The position numbers and the translations under genes are program-made. DNA of 64,000 nt from an uncultured Bacilli bacterium (GTDB taxonomy: Bacteria; Bacillota_I; Bacilli_A; RF39; UBA660), in the NCBI GenBank assembly GCA_947588685.1, contig CANPYM010000001.1, positions 81,678 through 145,677 of the forward strand. Reading direction: 5' to 3'. Under the pieces are notes generated by a model. That model saw only the letters and a program-made list of their open reading frames with translations. It did not search any database and was not told the DNA's origin. Positions 1 through 7,764 of the stretch are shown here, in pieces; position 1 is the first letter of the stretch; every line of letters begins with the position of its first letter.

Positions 1-1246
1 AGCGATCAATAAAGCCCATAATAATTAACTCTTTAGCTTTTTCTTCACTAATACCCCGACTCATTAAATAAAATAATTTATCTTTACTAATTTTCGCAAC
101 CGTTGCTTCGTGGTTTAAGTTAGAAGTATTATTCTCTACAATATTTTTAGGGATTGTATCGCTTTTAGATATCTCATCTAAAATAATGGTATCACATTTA
201 ACAGTGGCATTAGCGTGGTGAGCGTCTTTGGTAATGCGTACGGTACCCCGGTAATCAGCTTCGCCACCATTAGCAGCAATCGATTTACTGATAATTTCAC
301 TCGTTGTATGGGGCGCTAGATGAATCATTTTGGCCCCTGTATCTTGTGTTTGTCCTTTAGTTGCAACAGCGATAGAAATACATCTACCTAAAGCATATGG
401 ACCCGACAAGATACAAGATGGATACTTCATATTAACACAGGAACCGATATTACCATCAATCCATTCCATCACGCCACCTTCTTCGACCATTGCCCTTTTT
501 GTAACAAGATTATATAAGTTATTAGACCAATTTTGAATAGTTGTATAACGGCATTTAGCGCCTTTTTTAACATAGATTTCAACGACAGCGGCGTGGAGAG
601 ACTCAGATGAATAAGTTGGAGCGGTACATCCTTCCATATAGTGAAGTTCAGCTCCTTCATCAACAATGATAATCGTTCTTTCAAATTGTCCCATCTTCTC
701 ACTATTAAGACGGAAGTAACTTTGTAAAGGACGATCTAATTTCGTATGCGGTGGGATATAAATAAATGTTCCCCCACTCCAAACAGCGCCATTTAATGCC
801 GTATATTTATTTTCATCATATTTAACTAAATTATTAAAATATTCCTTGAAAAGATCAGGGTATTTTTTTAAAGCTGTGTCGGTATCACAAAAGATAATAT
901 TTTTTTCTTCTAATTTTTTAATCATATTGTGATAGACAACTTCGCTTTCATATTGGGCACCAATACCTGCTAAATATTTCTTTTCGGCATCAGGTAAACC
1001 TAGTTTATCAAAAGTATCACGGATATCCTGTGGAACATCATCCCAACTATTTTTGACCTCATCTGTCATTCTTCTAAAATAAGTAATATTATCAAAATCA
1101 AGACGAAGTTCTGGCCCAAAAGATGGTTCACTAAAAGTTGCAAAAGTCTTATATGCTTGCACACGAAAATCTTGCATCCATTTAGGTTCATTCTTTAGTT
1201 TCGATATTTGTCTTACTTTTTTTTCATTAATACCTTTGATAACCAT
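1..1246 (-). CDS. sufB: SufB, Fe-S cluster scaffold subunit (3' end off the window)
   Basis: This is the SufB component of the SufBCD scaffold, which assembles Fe-S clusters in the cytoplasm. I translated the minus strand by hand because the ORF is open at the window edge and absent from the track. The N-terminus reads [15 protein letters not shown] and the last visible part carries the SufB signature [19 protein letters not shown] followed by [10 protein letters not shown]. About 415 residues are present of the usual ~465, so only the C-terminal tail is missing. The start is the ATG at 1244-1246, because GGTGAT sits at normal spacing in front; an in-frame ATG 12 bases upstream is less likely. 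The gene follows sufU and an unknown ORF but has its own -10 box and a hairpin in front of it. Confidence 0.95.
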   Translation of the reverse strand, partial: MVIKGINEKKVRQISKLKNEPKWMQDFRVQAYKTFATFSEPSFGPELRLDFDNITYFRRMTDEVKNSWDDVPQDIRDTFDKLGLPDAEKKYLAGIGAQYESEVVYHNMIKKLEEKNIIFCDTDTALKKYPDLFKEYFNNLVKYDENKYTALNGAVWSGGTFIYIPPHTKLDRPLQSYFRLNSEKMGQFERTIIIVDEGAELHYMEGCTAPTYSSESLHAAVVEIYVKKGAKCRYTTIQNWSNNLYNLVTKRAMVEEGGVMEWIDGNIGSCVNMKYPSCILSGPYALGRCISIAVATKGQTQDTGAKMIHLAPHTTSEIISKSIAANGGEADYRGTVRITKDAHHANATVKCDTIILDEISKSDTIPKNIVENNTSNLNHEATVAKISKDKLFYLMSRGISEEKAKELIIMGFIDR

Positions 1247-1263
1247 TGATATCACCATCTAAT

Positions 1264-1269
1264 ATTATA
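1264..1269 (-). promoter_or_regulatory. -10 box for sufB
   Basis: A perfect TATAAT on the minus strand lies 17 bases upstream of the sufB start. No good -35 is visible because the upstream DNA is a T tract belonging to the hairpin at 1286-1312. The spacing and the RBS (GGTGATATC) repeat what is seen in front of sufU, which suggests parallel expression of the two genes. Confidence 0.45.
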
Positions 1270-1285
1270 CTAAAAACACCAAATA

Positions 1286-1312
1286 AAAAAAAGAACTTAT
1301 GATTCTTTTTTT
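1286..1312 (-). terminator. Terminator-like hairpin between the unknown ORF and sufB
   Basis: AAAAAAAGAA and TTCTTTTTTT pair around a 7-base loop and are followed by T residues in the minus direction. The stop codon of the ORF at 1297 lies inside it. It should reduce read-through from the sufU transcript into sufB. Confidence 0.6.
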
Positions 1313-1734
1313 GTTTTTTGATAAATCGCACAAAAGTCAATAACCGTAGGCCCCGCTTCCGTTTTTGGCTTGCTTAACTCTTGATGAAGAAGACGGGCTT
1401 CTTCAATTCGGGGATTTAAATAGGTATCTTTATCCTCTGGAATACCAAAAACATCTTTAACACTATCCCACATATTTTCAAAAGGATACATATCATAAAC
1501 GTATTTAACATTAGTTGTTAAACTATTTAATTCAAATTCGGGAATAACATAATCTTCCATATCGATAATGTGATACCGCTTACCGCGTTCTTGTAAATCA
1601 TATGCCCAATCATCAAAAGCTACTACGAGTCGGTAGCATTCACTTTCAAAAGGCATATCAATTTCGCCACTAGAAGTAATAATATGAAACCTTTCAAAGG
1701 TAACAATATGCGCTAAAAAAACTTTACCGTCCAT
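1297..1734 (-). CDS. Unknown protein between sufU and sufB
   Basis: A 145-residue soluble protein that I do not recognise. It has no membrane segment, no Cys cluster (a single Cys near the C-terminus, in DFCAIY) and many aromatic and acidic residues. Its start overlaps the end of sufU by 11 bases, so the two are very likely translationally coupled. The position inside an Fe-S assembly locus suggests a link to cluster assembly or merely to cell state, but nothing in the sequence shows a function. Standard Firmicute suf operons (sufCDSUB) do not have a gene here. Confidence 0.7.
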   Translation of the reverse strand: MDGKVFLAHIVTFERFHIITSSGEIDMPFESECYRLVVAFDDWAYDLQERGKRYHIIDMEDYVIPEFELNSLTTNVKYVYDMYPFENMWDSVKDVFGIPEDKDTYLNPRIEEARLLHQELSKPKTEAGPTVIDFCAIYQKTKKES

Positions 1735-2158
1735 TTTTCTCTAATTCCTCTAAAGCTTTTTCAATTCCCCACCAAGGAAGTAAAACACATTTTTTCCGGT
1801 TGGGTTGCCGATAAACATCATCGTAGACAACAGCTTGTTCTAAAACATCAGGGTCATATTCTTTTTCATCAATCATATGGCTATAATTAATCAAGATATT
1901 TTTTACTTCATCAACATTTTTACCAATTAAAGTTTCAACCATAATGGAAGCTGATGACGTACACATCGCACACGCTTCCCCATCAAAGCGAACATCTTTA
2001 ACAATGCCATCTTCCACTTTAATTTGAACATTAACTTCATCAATGCAAGATGTATTATTCATATTTTCAGTTATATAAGATGGATCATCTGTTAAACTTT
2101 TATGACGAGGATTTTGATAGTGGTCTAAAATAATGCTTCTTTTTAAATTTGGTTCCAT
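1724..2158 (-). CDS. sufU: SufU, Fe-S assembly sulfur-transfer protein
   Basis: A 144-residue SufU/IscU-fold protein. In Firmicutes SufU is a zinc protein that accepts persulfide sulfur from the cysteine desulfurase SufS and passes it to SufBCD. The N-terminal LDHYQNPRHK matches the family. Three Cys regions are visible: NNTSCIDEV, GEACAMCTSSASIM and NRKKCVLLPW, the expected Zn/persulfide Cys positions, although the second is GEACAMC where the family usually has GxGCxIS. The ATG at 2156-2158 is preferred over the track start (2176) because GGTGAT precedes it at the same distance as for sufB and because the family begins there. It is the first gene of its transcript, with a promoter just upstream; sufC, sufD and sufS are not in the window. 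Confidence 0.93.
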   Translation of the reverse strand: MEPNLKRSIILDHYQNPRHKSLTDDPSYITENMNNTSCIDEVNVQIKVEDGIVKDVRFDGEACAMCTSSASIMVETLIGKNVDEVKNILINYSHMIDEKEYDPDVLEQAVVYDDVYRQPNRKKCVLLPWWGIEKALEELEKNGR

Positions 2159-2174
2159 AGATATCACCACTTGC

Positions 2175-2203
2175 ATTATACTCTAATACCAAAAAAAAAA
2201 CAA
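2175..2203 (-). promoter_or_regulatory. Promoter for sufU-ORF
   Basis: On the minus strand TTGTTT is followed after 17 bases by a perfect TATAAT. The -35 lies in the distal arm and T tract of the terminator of the preceding gene, so termination and initiation sites overlap. Confidence 0.55.
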
Positions 2204-2226
2204 TAAAAGTTATTCTTTTATTGTTT
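2198..2226 (-). terminator. Terminator of the PEP-synthase-like gene
   Basis: AAACAATAAAAG pairs perfectly with CTTTTATTGTTT over a 5-base loop. The minus-strand transcript continues into a run of ten T. The stop codon of the gene at 2218 is inside the stem. Confidence 0.85.
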
Positions 2227-4581
2227 AACTATTTTAATATAACCTAAATTACCATCAGCTTCTAAAAGGTCACCATCACTAATTTTTTTACTGCAACCTT
2301 TTAAAATAATACAAGGTACATCTAATTCTCTAATTAAAGTTTTAACATTGTGATTAAGATATTGATCCGATATAATGATACCTTCAATCTTCGGTAATTT
2401 AAAAATGATATTAGGACTTAGCGTTTTAGTAACTAAAATGTCTTTACTTCTTAAATTACGTAAATCATTAATACTTTTAACAATAACGGCTCTTCCCATC
2501 ATTTTTCCTTTAGATAAACCGATACCTTTTAAAGCTGTTTTCAAAGTTTCTTTATCCTCACCAAGAAAATTAGGCGCTAAAAAATTAGCATAAGCATTAT
2601 AATATAGTTTTTGCCTTGTACTTTCTTTTAAAAGGCTTTCAGATGCCACCTCACCATCAATATATTTATTAATAGTATTAATATCTAAATGCCAAATATC
2701 ATTTTCATTGGTAATAATTTTCTTATTTAAATAGTATTTAGCTAACATTTTGGTATAACGTTTAACAACAAAATTAAACTTTGATAAATAGTCTTTTAGA
2801 TAGTTTTTAGCAATTAATAATTCTTGTAGTTGTTCTATCTTTTCGTTGATATCGTTATAGTCTTTAGTTTCTAAACTATCATTTAGTATTTTCTTAATCG
2901 AAGAAGAACTTGCATTATTAGGATATGACGTAAAATGGGCAAGTAGCTTCTTTATTTTTCTAATCACAATTTCAACATCTTCAACGTAGCAAACAGAAGA
3001 CAAGTCCGTCTCATCATCACTTAAATAGCCATAAGCATCAATAAAATAACGAAATAAAGGATGATAGAAAGAGGAACTGGATTTTTCATAATCACTAATA
3101 ATTTTATAAGTTGGCGTCGCATACCAATAATGGTAACTTTCCTTATCAGAATTAATCTTAGAAACTAAATCATATAGTATTTTTTGAATTCGTTCTTTTG
3201 GATACTTATCCTTAACCGTAATTAAGTCTTCAAACTGTTTGACACTGATAATATCTTTTAAAGAATTATAGACAAGTAATTTATCAATATCGATTAAAAG
3301 TTCTAATTCAAGATAGTGTTTAGCTAAGGCGTAATAATCACTAAATACTAATTTAAGCCAGTAATTTTCGACATTGGCACCATTAGTTCTTGGCATATTA
3401 TGACAATATGTATTATAACTTTTGTGAGCTTCTTCACACCATTTAGAAGCATTTTTCATCATTAAGTGAATTCTTTGTTCAATCTGTTTTACATTAGCTC
3501 GTCTTATTCTTTTAAGTTTAAAAGAGACTTTAACATCACCCTTAGGACTAATGCCATATAAATATTTAAAATAATTAGCATCATAATCCATTATTTTCAT
3601 AAATAAGTTTTCATAAAATGATATATCACAATATACACCATTAAAAAGAAGTGATAACGTCTTTCCACTAACATCATAAGTATCCATATATTTAGATATA
3701 ACATCATCATAACTATATTTATATAGACTATACATAAACGCTTTAGGAACTAACGGCATTTTCTTTAACTTACCCTGATAATTATCAAAGATAATCTTAT
3801 CAATCATCTTACCCTGCAACACATATATTTCATCATGACTTATAGCTAGTTCTATTTCTAAAGGATATCCAAAATTATTTTGAAGTTGATGCGCCAAACT
3901 AAGCGTTTTCGAAATCATATCTGAACTAATTAGTTTATACTTATCCTCATATAGATATTTAGATGTATTGTAGTCATAGATATATTGTTCAAATTGATCT
4001 TCTTTTTGAACATCAATGGTCATTTCACTACTTTTTAAATGAACAGGATTCATTGTTACAATTGATATATATTTACTAGTTTCTAATTCTTTTTGAACAA
4101 TAACCGCCATTAATAATTCTTTATAATCAATTTTCTTTTTATAAATATAAGACAAAGTATTATAAGAGAATAATTCTTTATAACAATTAATAATACCTTT
4201 TAAAACATTATTTTTATTAATACCTTTTCTAACTGGTAATAATCCGGCAAAGGAAAAAGCAGAATCAATACTTGAACGAATAATATAATTATCACCATCG
4301 CTAACAAAAGAAATTATTTTCTCACTAGCTTCTTCGGATAACGTAACTTGATCAAATAAAGTATTAATTTCTTTTGAAATAGTAACAATATTATCAATAC
4401 TAAGTCTTTGCATTAAAGTATCTATTTTATCCTTAATCGGACGAATAGCAACTAAATATTCATTCGTATCAATTGCAATACTTCTAGGTGTTTTATAGCC
4501 AAAACGATTAGCATCTACTAAAAAGCGAGCTTTAGCGCCAATATTTTTAGCTCCCATAAAACTATTTAATTCAACAACCAT
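2218..4581 (-). CDS. PEP/pyruvate-binding (PEP synthase-like) protein, catalytic sites degenerate
   Basis: A 787-residue protein with the overall architecture of PEP synthase or rifampicin phosphotransferase. The N-terminal ATP-grasp part shows IIRSSIDSAFSFAGL (compare AVRSSATAEDLPDASFAG) and ELAISHDEIYVLQGKM. A long helical middle follows, then a C-terminal PEP-utiliser mobile domain (GKMMGRAVIVKS, then ILVTKTLSPNII). The phosphohistidine loop is abnormal: the canonical GGxTxHAAIxARE appears as DQYLNHNVKTLIRE, so by spacing to the RE pair the His is replaced by Asn and a His sits one residue earlier. The ATP-grasp loop lacks the usual Glu-Asp. Activity may be lost or changed. The start is the ATG at 4579-4581 with GGTGAT in front; the track start is a TTG. 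It is followed by a strong terminator and stands as a single gene. Confidence 0.75.
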   Translation of the reverse strand: MVVELNSFMGAKNIGAKARFLVDANRFGYKTPRSIAIDTNEYLVAIRPIKDKIDTLMQRLSIDNIVTISKEINTLFDQVTLSEEASEKIISFVSDGDNYIIRSSIDSAFSFAGLLPVRKGINKNNVLKGIINCYKELFSYNTLSYIYKKKIDYKELLMAVIVQKELETSKYISIVTMNPVHLKSSEMTIDVQKEDQFEQYIYDYNTSKYLYEDKYKLISSDMISKTLSLAHQLQNNFGYPLEIELAISHDEIYVLQGKMIDKIIFDNYQGKLKKMPLVPKAFMYSLYKYSYDDVISKYMDTYDVSGKTLSLLFNGVYCDISFYENLFMKIMDYDANYFKYLYGISPKGDVKVSFKLKRIRRANVKQIEQRIHLMMKNASKWCEEAHKSYNTYCHNMPRTNGANVENYWLKLVFSDYYALAKHYLELELLIDIDKLLVYNSLKDIISVKQFEDLITVKDKYPKERIQKILYDLVSKINSDKESYHYWYATPTYKIISDYEKSSSSFYHPLFRYFIDAYGYLSDDETDLSSVCYVEDVEIVIRKIKKLLAHFTSYPNNASSSSIKKILNDSLETKDYNDINEKIEQLQELLIAKNYLKDYLSKFNFVVKRYTKMLAKYYLNKKIITNENDIWHLDINTINKYIDGEVASESLLKESTRQKLYYNAYANFLAPNFLGEDKETLKTALKGIGLSKGKMMGRAVIVKSINDLRNLRSKDILVTKTLSPNIIFKLPKIEGIIISDQYLNHNVKTLIRELDVPCIILKGCSKKISDGDLLEADGNLGYIKIVKQ

Positions 4582-4629
4582 ACTATCACCAAACAACTTC
4601 AGAGTAACTATTACCCATTATAACATAAA

Positions 4630-4656
4630 AAAAGTAAATTGCTACAATTTACTTTT
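4630..4656 (-). terminator. Terminator after spoVS
   Basis: A perfect 12-bp stem, AAAAGTAAATTG with CAATTTACTTTT, and a 3-base loop. It is followed by T residues on the minus strand. Confidence 0.85.
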
Positions 4657-4669
4657 CGTATTCTATAAG

Positions 4670-4930
4670 TTATCTTGCTTCCACAATTAATTTGATAGCT
4701 GTTCTTTCCTCACCATCAATAACAATATCGGTAAAAGCGGGAATGCAGACGAGATTTTTTCCTGATGGAGCGACAAATCCTCTAGCAATCGCAATTGCCT
4801 TAATAGCTTGATTTAAAGCTCCTGCTCCAATAGCTTGGATTTCAACCTCACCTTTTTCGCGAAAAACATTTGCAAGCGCTCCCGCTACGGAATTAGGATT
4901 AGACTTTGTTCCTACTTTAAGTGTTTCCAT
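4670..4930 (-). CDS. spoVS: SpoVS, stage V sporulation protein S
   Basis: An 86-residue protein matching the very conserved SpoVS family along its whole length (METLKVGTKSNPNSVAGAL, then AIGAGALNQAIKAIAIARG and a conserved FTDI). SpoVS is a small Alba-fold nucleic-acid-binding protein that acts in spore coat and septation steps in Bacillus; homologues also occur in non-spore-formers, so the gene alone does not prove sporulation. The RBS GGAAGATAAT precedes the ATG. It is monocistronic, bounded by terminators. Confidence 0.97.
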   Translation of the reverse strand: METLKVGTKSNPNSVAGALANVFREKGEVEIQAIGAGALNQAIKAIAIARGFVAPSGKNLVCIPAFTDIVIDGEERTAIKLIVEAR

Positions 4931-4990
4931 TATTATCTTCCTTTCTACATTAACTATATGATTTTAACCATTATTTATGAGTATATAAAA

Positions 4991-5012
4991 AAAAGAATGT
5001 TACCATTCTTTT
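4991..5012 (-). terminator. Terminator of the zinc dehydrogenase gene
   Basis: AAAAGAATG pairs with CATTCTTTT around TTAC, followed by a T run on the minus strand. Confidence 0.8.
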
Positions 5013-6036
5013 ACATATTAGGATCAACTAAGATTTTAATTGCTGCATCAGTTCCAGAAGTTAATCTTTCGTATGATGCTTGAACATCTTCAAGACGTAC
5101 TAAATCATCTTTGAACTTTAAGACATCGATTTGTTTATTAGACATTAAATCAATACATTCTTGGAATTCTTTCTTTGTATAAGCAATGGCTCCTTGAAGA
5201 TCTAATTCCTTTGTAACAGCTAAAGCGGTTGGAATCGTTATCGCATCAAGTGATACACCAGCTAAAACAACTCTACCACCAGGTTTAACAACTAAGATGG
5301 CTGATGTTACAGCTGGGGCATTACCACAACATTCAATAACTTTATCAAAGCCACCATTAGTTTTAGCTAACATATTAGGAACCATATCTTGGCTTCTAGC
5401 ATCAACCCATTCATCAGCAACGCCTAAACTTACGGCTTTGTTTCCTCTTGCTTCGTTGGTCTCAGATACAACAACTAAACTTGCACCTTCCATTTTAGCA
5501 AACATTGCTGATACTAAACCGATAATACCGCCACCAACAACTAATACTTTATCACCAACTTTAATATCAGCTAAGTGAATAGCATGTAAACCAACAGCCG
5601 TAGGTTCAACCATAGCTACTTCTTCATCAGTAATATTATCAGGTACTTTAATAACCATATCAGGACGAATGGCCATCTTTGGAGCATAAGCTCCTGGATA
5701 AGTTAAAGATAAACCCGTCGCATTAGTCCAAGTCTCTGGACAATATTGTGGGTTACCCGTAAGACAAGCTTCACAATGACCACAAGGTGAGATTGGAAGA
5801 GCTGTTACTCGATCTCCTACCTTTAAGTCTTCACGAGCTCCAACATCAGTTACAATACCACAATATTCATGGCCCATAACAAGACCAGCAGGCGCACCAG
5901 CTACCCAGTAATGAATATCTGATCCACAAATACCTGCTTTTTTAACATCAATTAAAACATCTTTACCATTAGGAACCGGTTCAGCCATTTCCTTTACTTC
6001 AAATTCTCTTGCTCCTTTAATCGCTACACATTTCAT
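5011..6036 (-). CDS. Zinc-dependent medium-chain alcohol/polyol dehydrogenase
   Basis: A 341-residue medium-chain dehydrogenase of the sorbitol/threonine dehydrogenase type, which oxidises a secondary alcohol with NAD(P). Visible catalytic zinc ligands are Cys in KAGICGSD and His-Glu in MGHEYCG. The four structural zinc cysteines are in CGHCEACLTGNPQYC. The Rossmann motif is VVGGGIIGL. The substrate cannot be told from the sequence; polyol, 2,3-butanediol or threonine dehydrogenase are all possible. The start has a strong RBS (AGGAGG). It is a single gene, divergent from the CatA-like gene, with about 150 bases between them. Confidence 0.9.
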   Translation of the reverse strand: MKCVAIKGAREFEVKEMAEPVPNGKDVLIDVKKAGICGSDIHYWVAGAPAGLVMGHEYCGIVTDVGAREDLKVGDRVTALPISPCGHCEACLTGNPQYCPETWTNATGLSLTYPGAYAPKMAIRPDMVIKVPDNITDEEVAMVEPTAVGLHAIHLADIKVGDKVLVVGGGIIGLVSAMFAKMEGASLVVVSETNEARGNKAVSLGVADEWVDARSQDMVPNMLAKTNGGFDKVIECCGNAPAVTSAILVVKPGGRVVLAGVSLDAITIPTALAVTKELDLQGAIAYTKKEFQECIDLMSNKQIDVLKFKDDLVRLEDVQASYERLTSGTDAAIKILVDPNM

Positions 6037-6107
6037 AATTTTCCTCCTATCTTCTACTTATATTATACCCTACCCCTTTTTATTTATCAATCAAAATTAT
6101 TTTATTA

Positions 6108-6123
6108 GACACATTAAAGTGTC
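6108..6123. promoter_or_regulatory. Inverted repeat GACAC-N6-GTGTC upstream of the CatA-like gene
   Basis: A perfect 5+5 palindrome in the divergent intergenic region, a typical size for a TetR- or MarR-type operator. A related GACA-N6-TGTC palindrome overlaps the -35 of the MMPL gene at 10660-10673. No regulator gene is adjacent. Confidence 0.4.
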
Positions 6124-6184
6124 AAGTAATTATTTTTCTTTCAAAAAGAAATGTGATAAAATGGTTATGGTAAGTAGGTGAACT

Positions 6185-7057
6185 ATGAAAAGAAGATTGT
6201 TTAAAGACCGCAAAGATGGAAGAAGAATTGACCATCTATCAGGAATGGGTCAAATAATATTAGATTTAAAACCTAAAAGATGTGATAGTTATGTTTTTAT
6301 CAATCAAGAAATGGATTTAACTACCTTAACGGAATATATCAAAAAGAAAAAAGAAAATGGCGAGGAGCTAACTTTCTTTCATGCCTTTGTAACCGCGATT
6401 GGTAAAACTTTCTATAACCGGCCAAAGTTAAATTATTTCGTAGCTAATAGACATCTTTATGAACATAATGATATCGTTGTTTCTTTTGTAGCTAAAGTAG
6501 CCTTTGATGATCATAGTGAAGAGATGATGATTATGATTCCGATTCTTCCTAATGATAATATCTATACGATTAGTAAAAGGATTAAAGAGAAAGTTAAGGC
6601 CATTCGGGATAATAGCGCTAAAAAAGAAGGCGCTAATAGTGCGATTGATATCTTAGGGCGTCTACCTAATATCATAAGAGTACCTCTTGTAGGAATATTT
6701 AAATGGTTAGATAGAAAAGGTCATTTACCTAATTCCTTAATTAAAGATAATCTATATTATAGTAGTATTATTGTTTCTAATCTAGGATCAATTCATTGTG
6801 GGGCTATCCACCACAACATTACGGATTTTGGCTCCTGTTCATCTTTAGCAACAATGGGTGAAATTAAAGATGAAGAAAAAATCATCGATGGTAAAAAAGT
6901 GATTCTTAAAATATGTGATTTCGGTATTAATTTTGATGAAAGAGTTGCCGATGGCTATTATTTTGCTAAATCAATTAAATTAATTCAATATCTTTTCCTT
7001 CATCCTGAAGAATTAGAAAGCGATGTCAGTGAAAAAATTGATGTACCATTAAAATAG
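6185..7057 (+). CDS. CatA/E2-fold acyltransferase-like protein lacking the catalytic His
   Basis: A 290-residue protein with the fold of chloramphenicol acetyltransferase and the catalytic domain of 2-oxo acid dehydrogenase E2. Recognisable parts are the N-terminal FHAFVTAIGKT, the central IIVSNLGSI and the C-terminal FDERVADGYYFAKSI, which corresponds to the E2 motif DHRxxDGxxxxxF. The catalytic His of that motif is Glu here, so acyl transfer by the usual mechanism is unlikely. There is no lipoyl or peripheral-subunit domain and no E1/E3 neighbour, so this is not a true E2. The RBS is AGGTGAAC. It ends in a large hairpin shared with pnuC. Confidence 0.7.
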   Translation: MKRRLFKDRKDGRRIDHLSGMGQIILDLKPKRCDSYVFINQEMDLTTLTEYIKKKKENGEELTFFHAFVTAIGKTFYNRPKLNYFVANRHLYEHNDIVVSFVAKVAFDDHSEEMMIMIPILPNDNIYTISKRIKEKVKAIRDNSAKKEGANSAIDILGRLPNIIRVPLVGIFKWLDRKGHLPNSLIKDNLYYSSIIVSNLGSIHCGAIHHNITDFGSCSSLATMGEIKDEEKIIDGKKVILKICDFGINFDERVADGYYFAKSIKLIQYLFLHPEELESDVSEKIDVPLK

Positions 7058-7120
7058 AAGAGAAACTAATTATTGAACTGAACCCCAAGAGTTGGACAGT
7101 TTAATTATTTAGTCTCTCTT
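7058..7120. terminator. Large imperfect bidirectional hairpin between convergent genes
   Basis: About 26 bases on each side (AAGAGAAACTAATTATTG onward and its near-complement ending AGTCTCTCTT) fold around CCAAGAGTT. T runs follow on both strands. The pnuC stop codon lies inside and the CatA-like stop abuts the left arm. The centre, GAACCCCAAGAGTTGGAC, resembles IS3-family terminal repeats. Confidence 0.7.
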
Positions 7121-7760
7121 TTTTGATAGCTTTTTGCCACTTAATGATACCAAAAATATTGATAATAGTATAACCTATAGATACTAAAAGTAACATAATG
7201 GCGCCATCGCCATGATTAATAACGGCAAAAGTCCAAAGGAACAAATCAAGGATGTTATTAGCAAGCCATACCCACCAACATTCTTTATAACGAAGATTCA
7301 TTAAAACAACGCCACAAAAATTAATACATTGAGAAGTTGCATCTAAAAAGGCTAATTGAACAGTTGGAATAAAGTTTAAAAAGTAACCAGTAATAAAACC
7401 ACCACTAATACATATTAAAGTTACTAAAACAGATACTTTGGGAGTAAAGGTGCGAACAATAACTTTTTTATTGACTAACTTTTTTCGCCACATAATAAAT
7501 CCTATGACTTGAAGAGGAGAAAAGATTAAATAGTATGATATGACTGTTCCAAAAAAATGATTTTTATAGGCAACATAGCCCATTAAAAGATAATTAATGA
7601 ATCCTAAGATGTAATTAACTCTTTTTCCTTCTGTCGCAAAATAAGAACAAAGTAGTCCCGTAAAAAGGGTTAAGCCGCCGATTAAAAGATCGTGAGTTAA
7701 AAGGCCTGATACCACTGAAACAATGGCACTTATAGTAATTAAAATAATATCTTTTTTCAT
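7101..7760 (-). CDS. pnuC: PnuC-type nicotinamide riboside transporter
   Basis: A 219-residue integral membrane protein with about seven hydrophobic segments. It matches PnuC, which carries nicotinamide riboside into the cell by facilitated diffusion coupled to phosphorylation by NadR-type kinases. Family marks are the GFINYLLMGYVAYK region, the FLDATSQCINFCGVVLM helix and the C-terminal WWVWLANNILDLFLW with its conserved Trp and Asn residues. Translation starts four bases after the stop of the deacetylase gene and has no strong RBS, so it probably depends on coupling. No NAD riboswitch or NiaR site is visible upstream. Confidence 0.9.
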   Translation of the reverse strand: MKKDIILITISAIVSVVSGLLTHDLLIGGLTLFTGLLCSYFATEGKRVNYILGFINYLLMGYVAYKNHFFGTVISYYLIFSPLQVIGFIMWRKKLVNKKVIVRTFTPKVSVLVTLICISGGFITGYFLNFIPTVQLAFLDATSQCINFCGVVLMNLRYKECWWVWLANNILDLFLWTFAVINHGDGAIMLLLVSIGYTIINIFGIIKWQKAIKKERLNN

Positions 7761-7764
7761 AGAT

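Noticed and set aside
330-702. ORFs at 330-536 (+) and 469-702 (-)
   Set aside because: Both are shadows of sufB in other frames.
4835-5083. 82-residue plus-strand ORF over spoVS and the dehydrogenase end
   Set aside because: Crosses two terminator hairpins antisense to real genes; no RBS.
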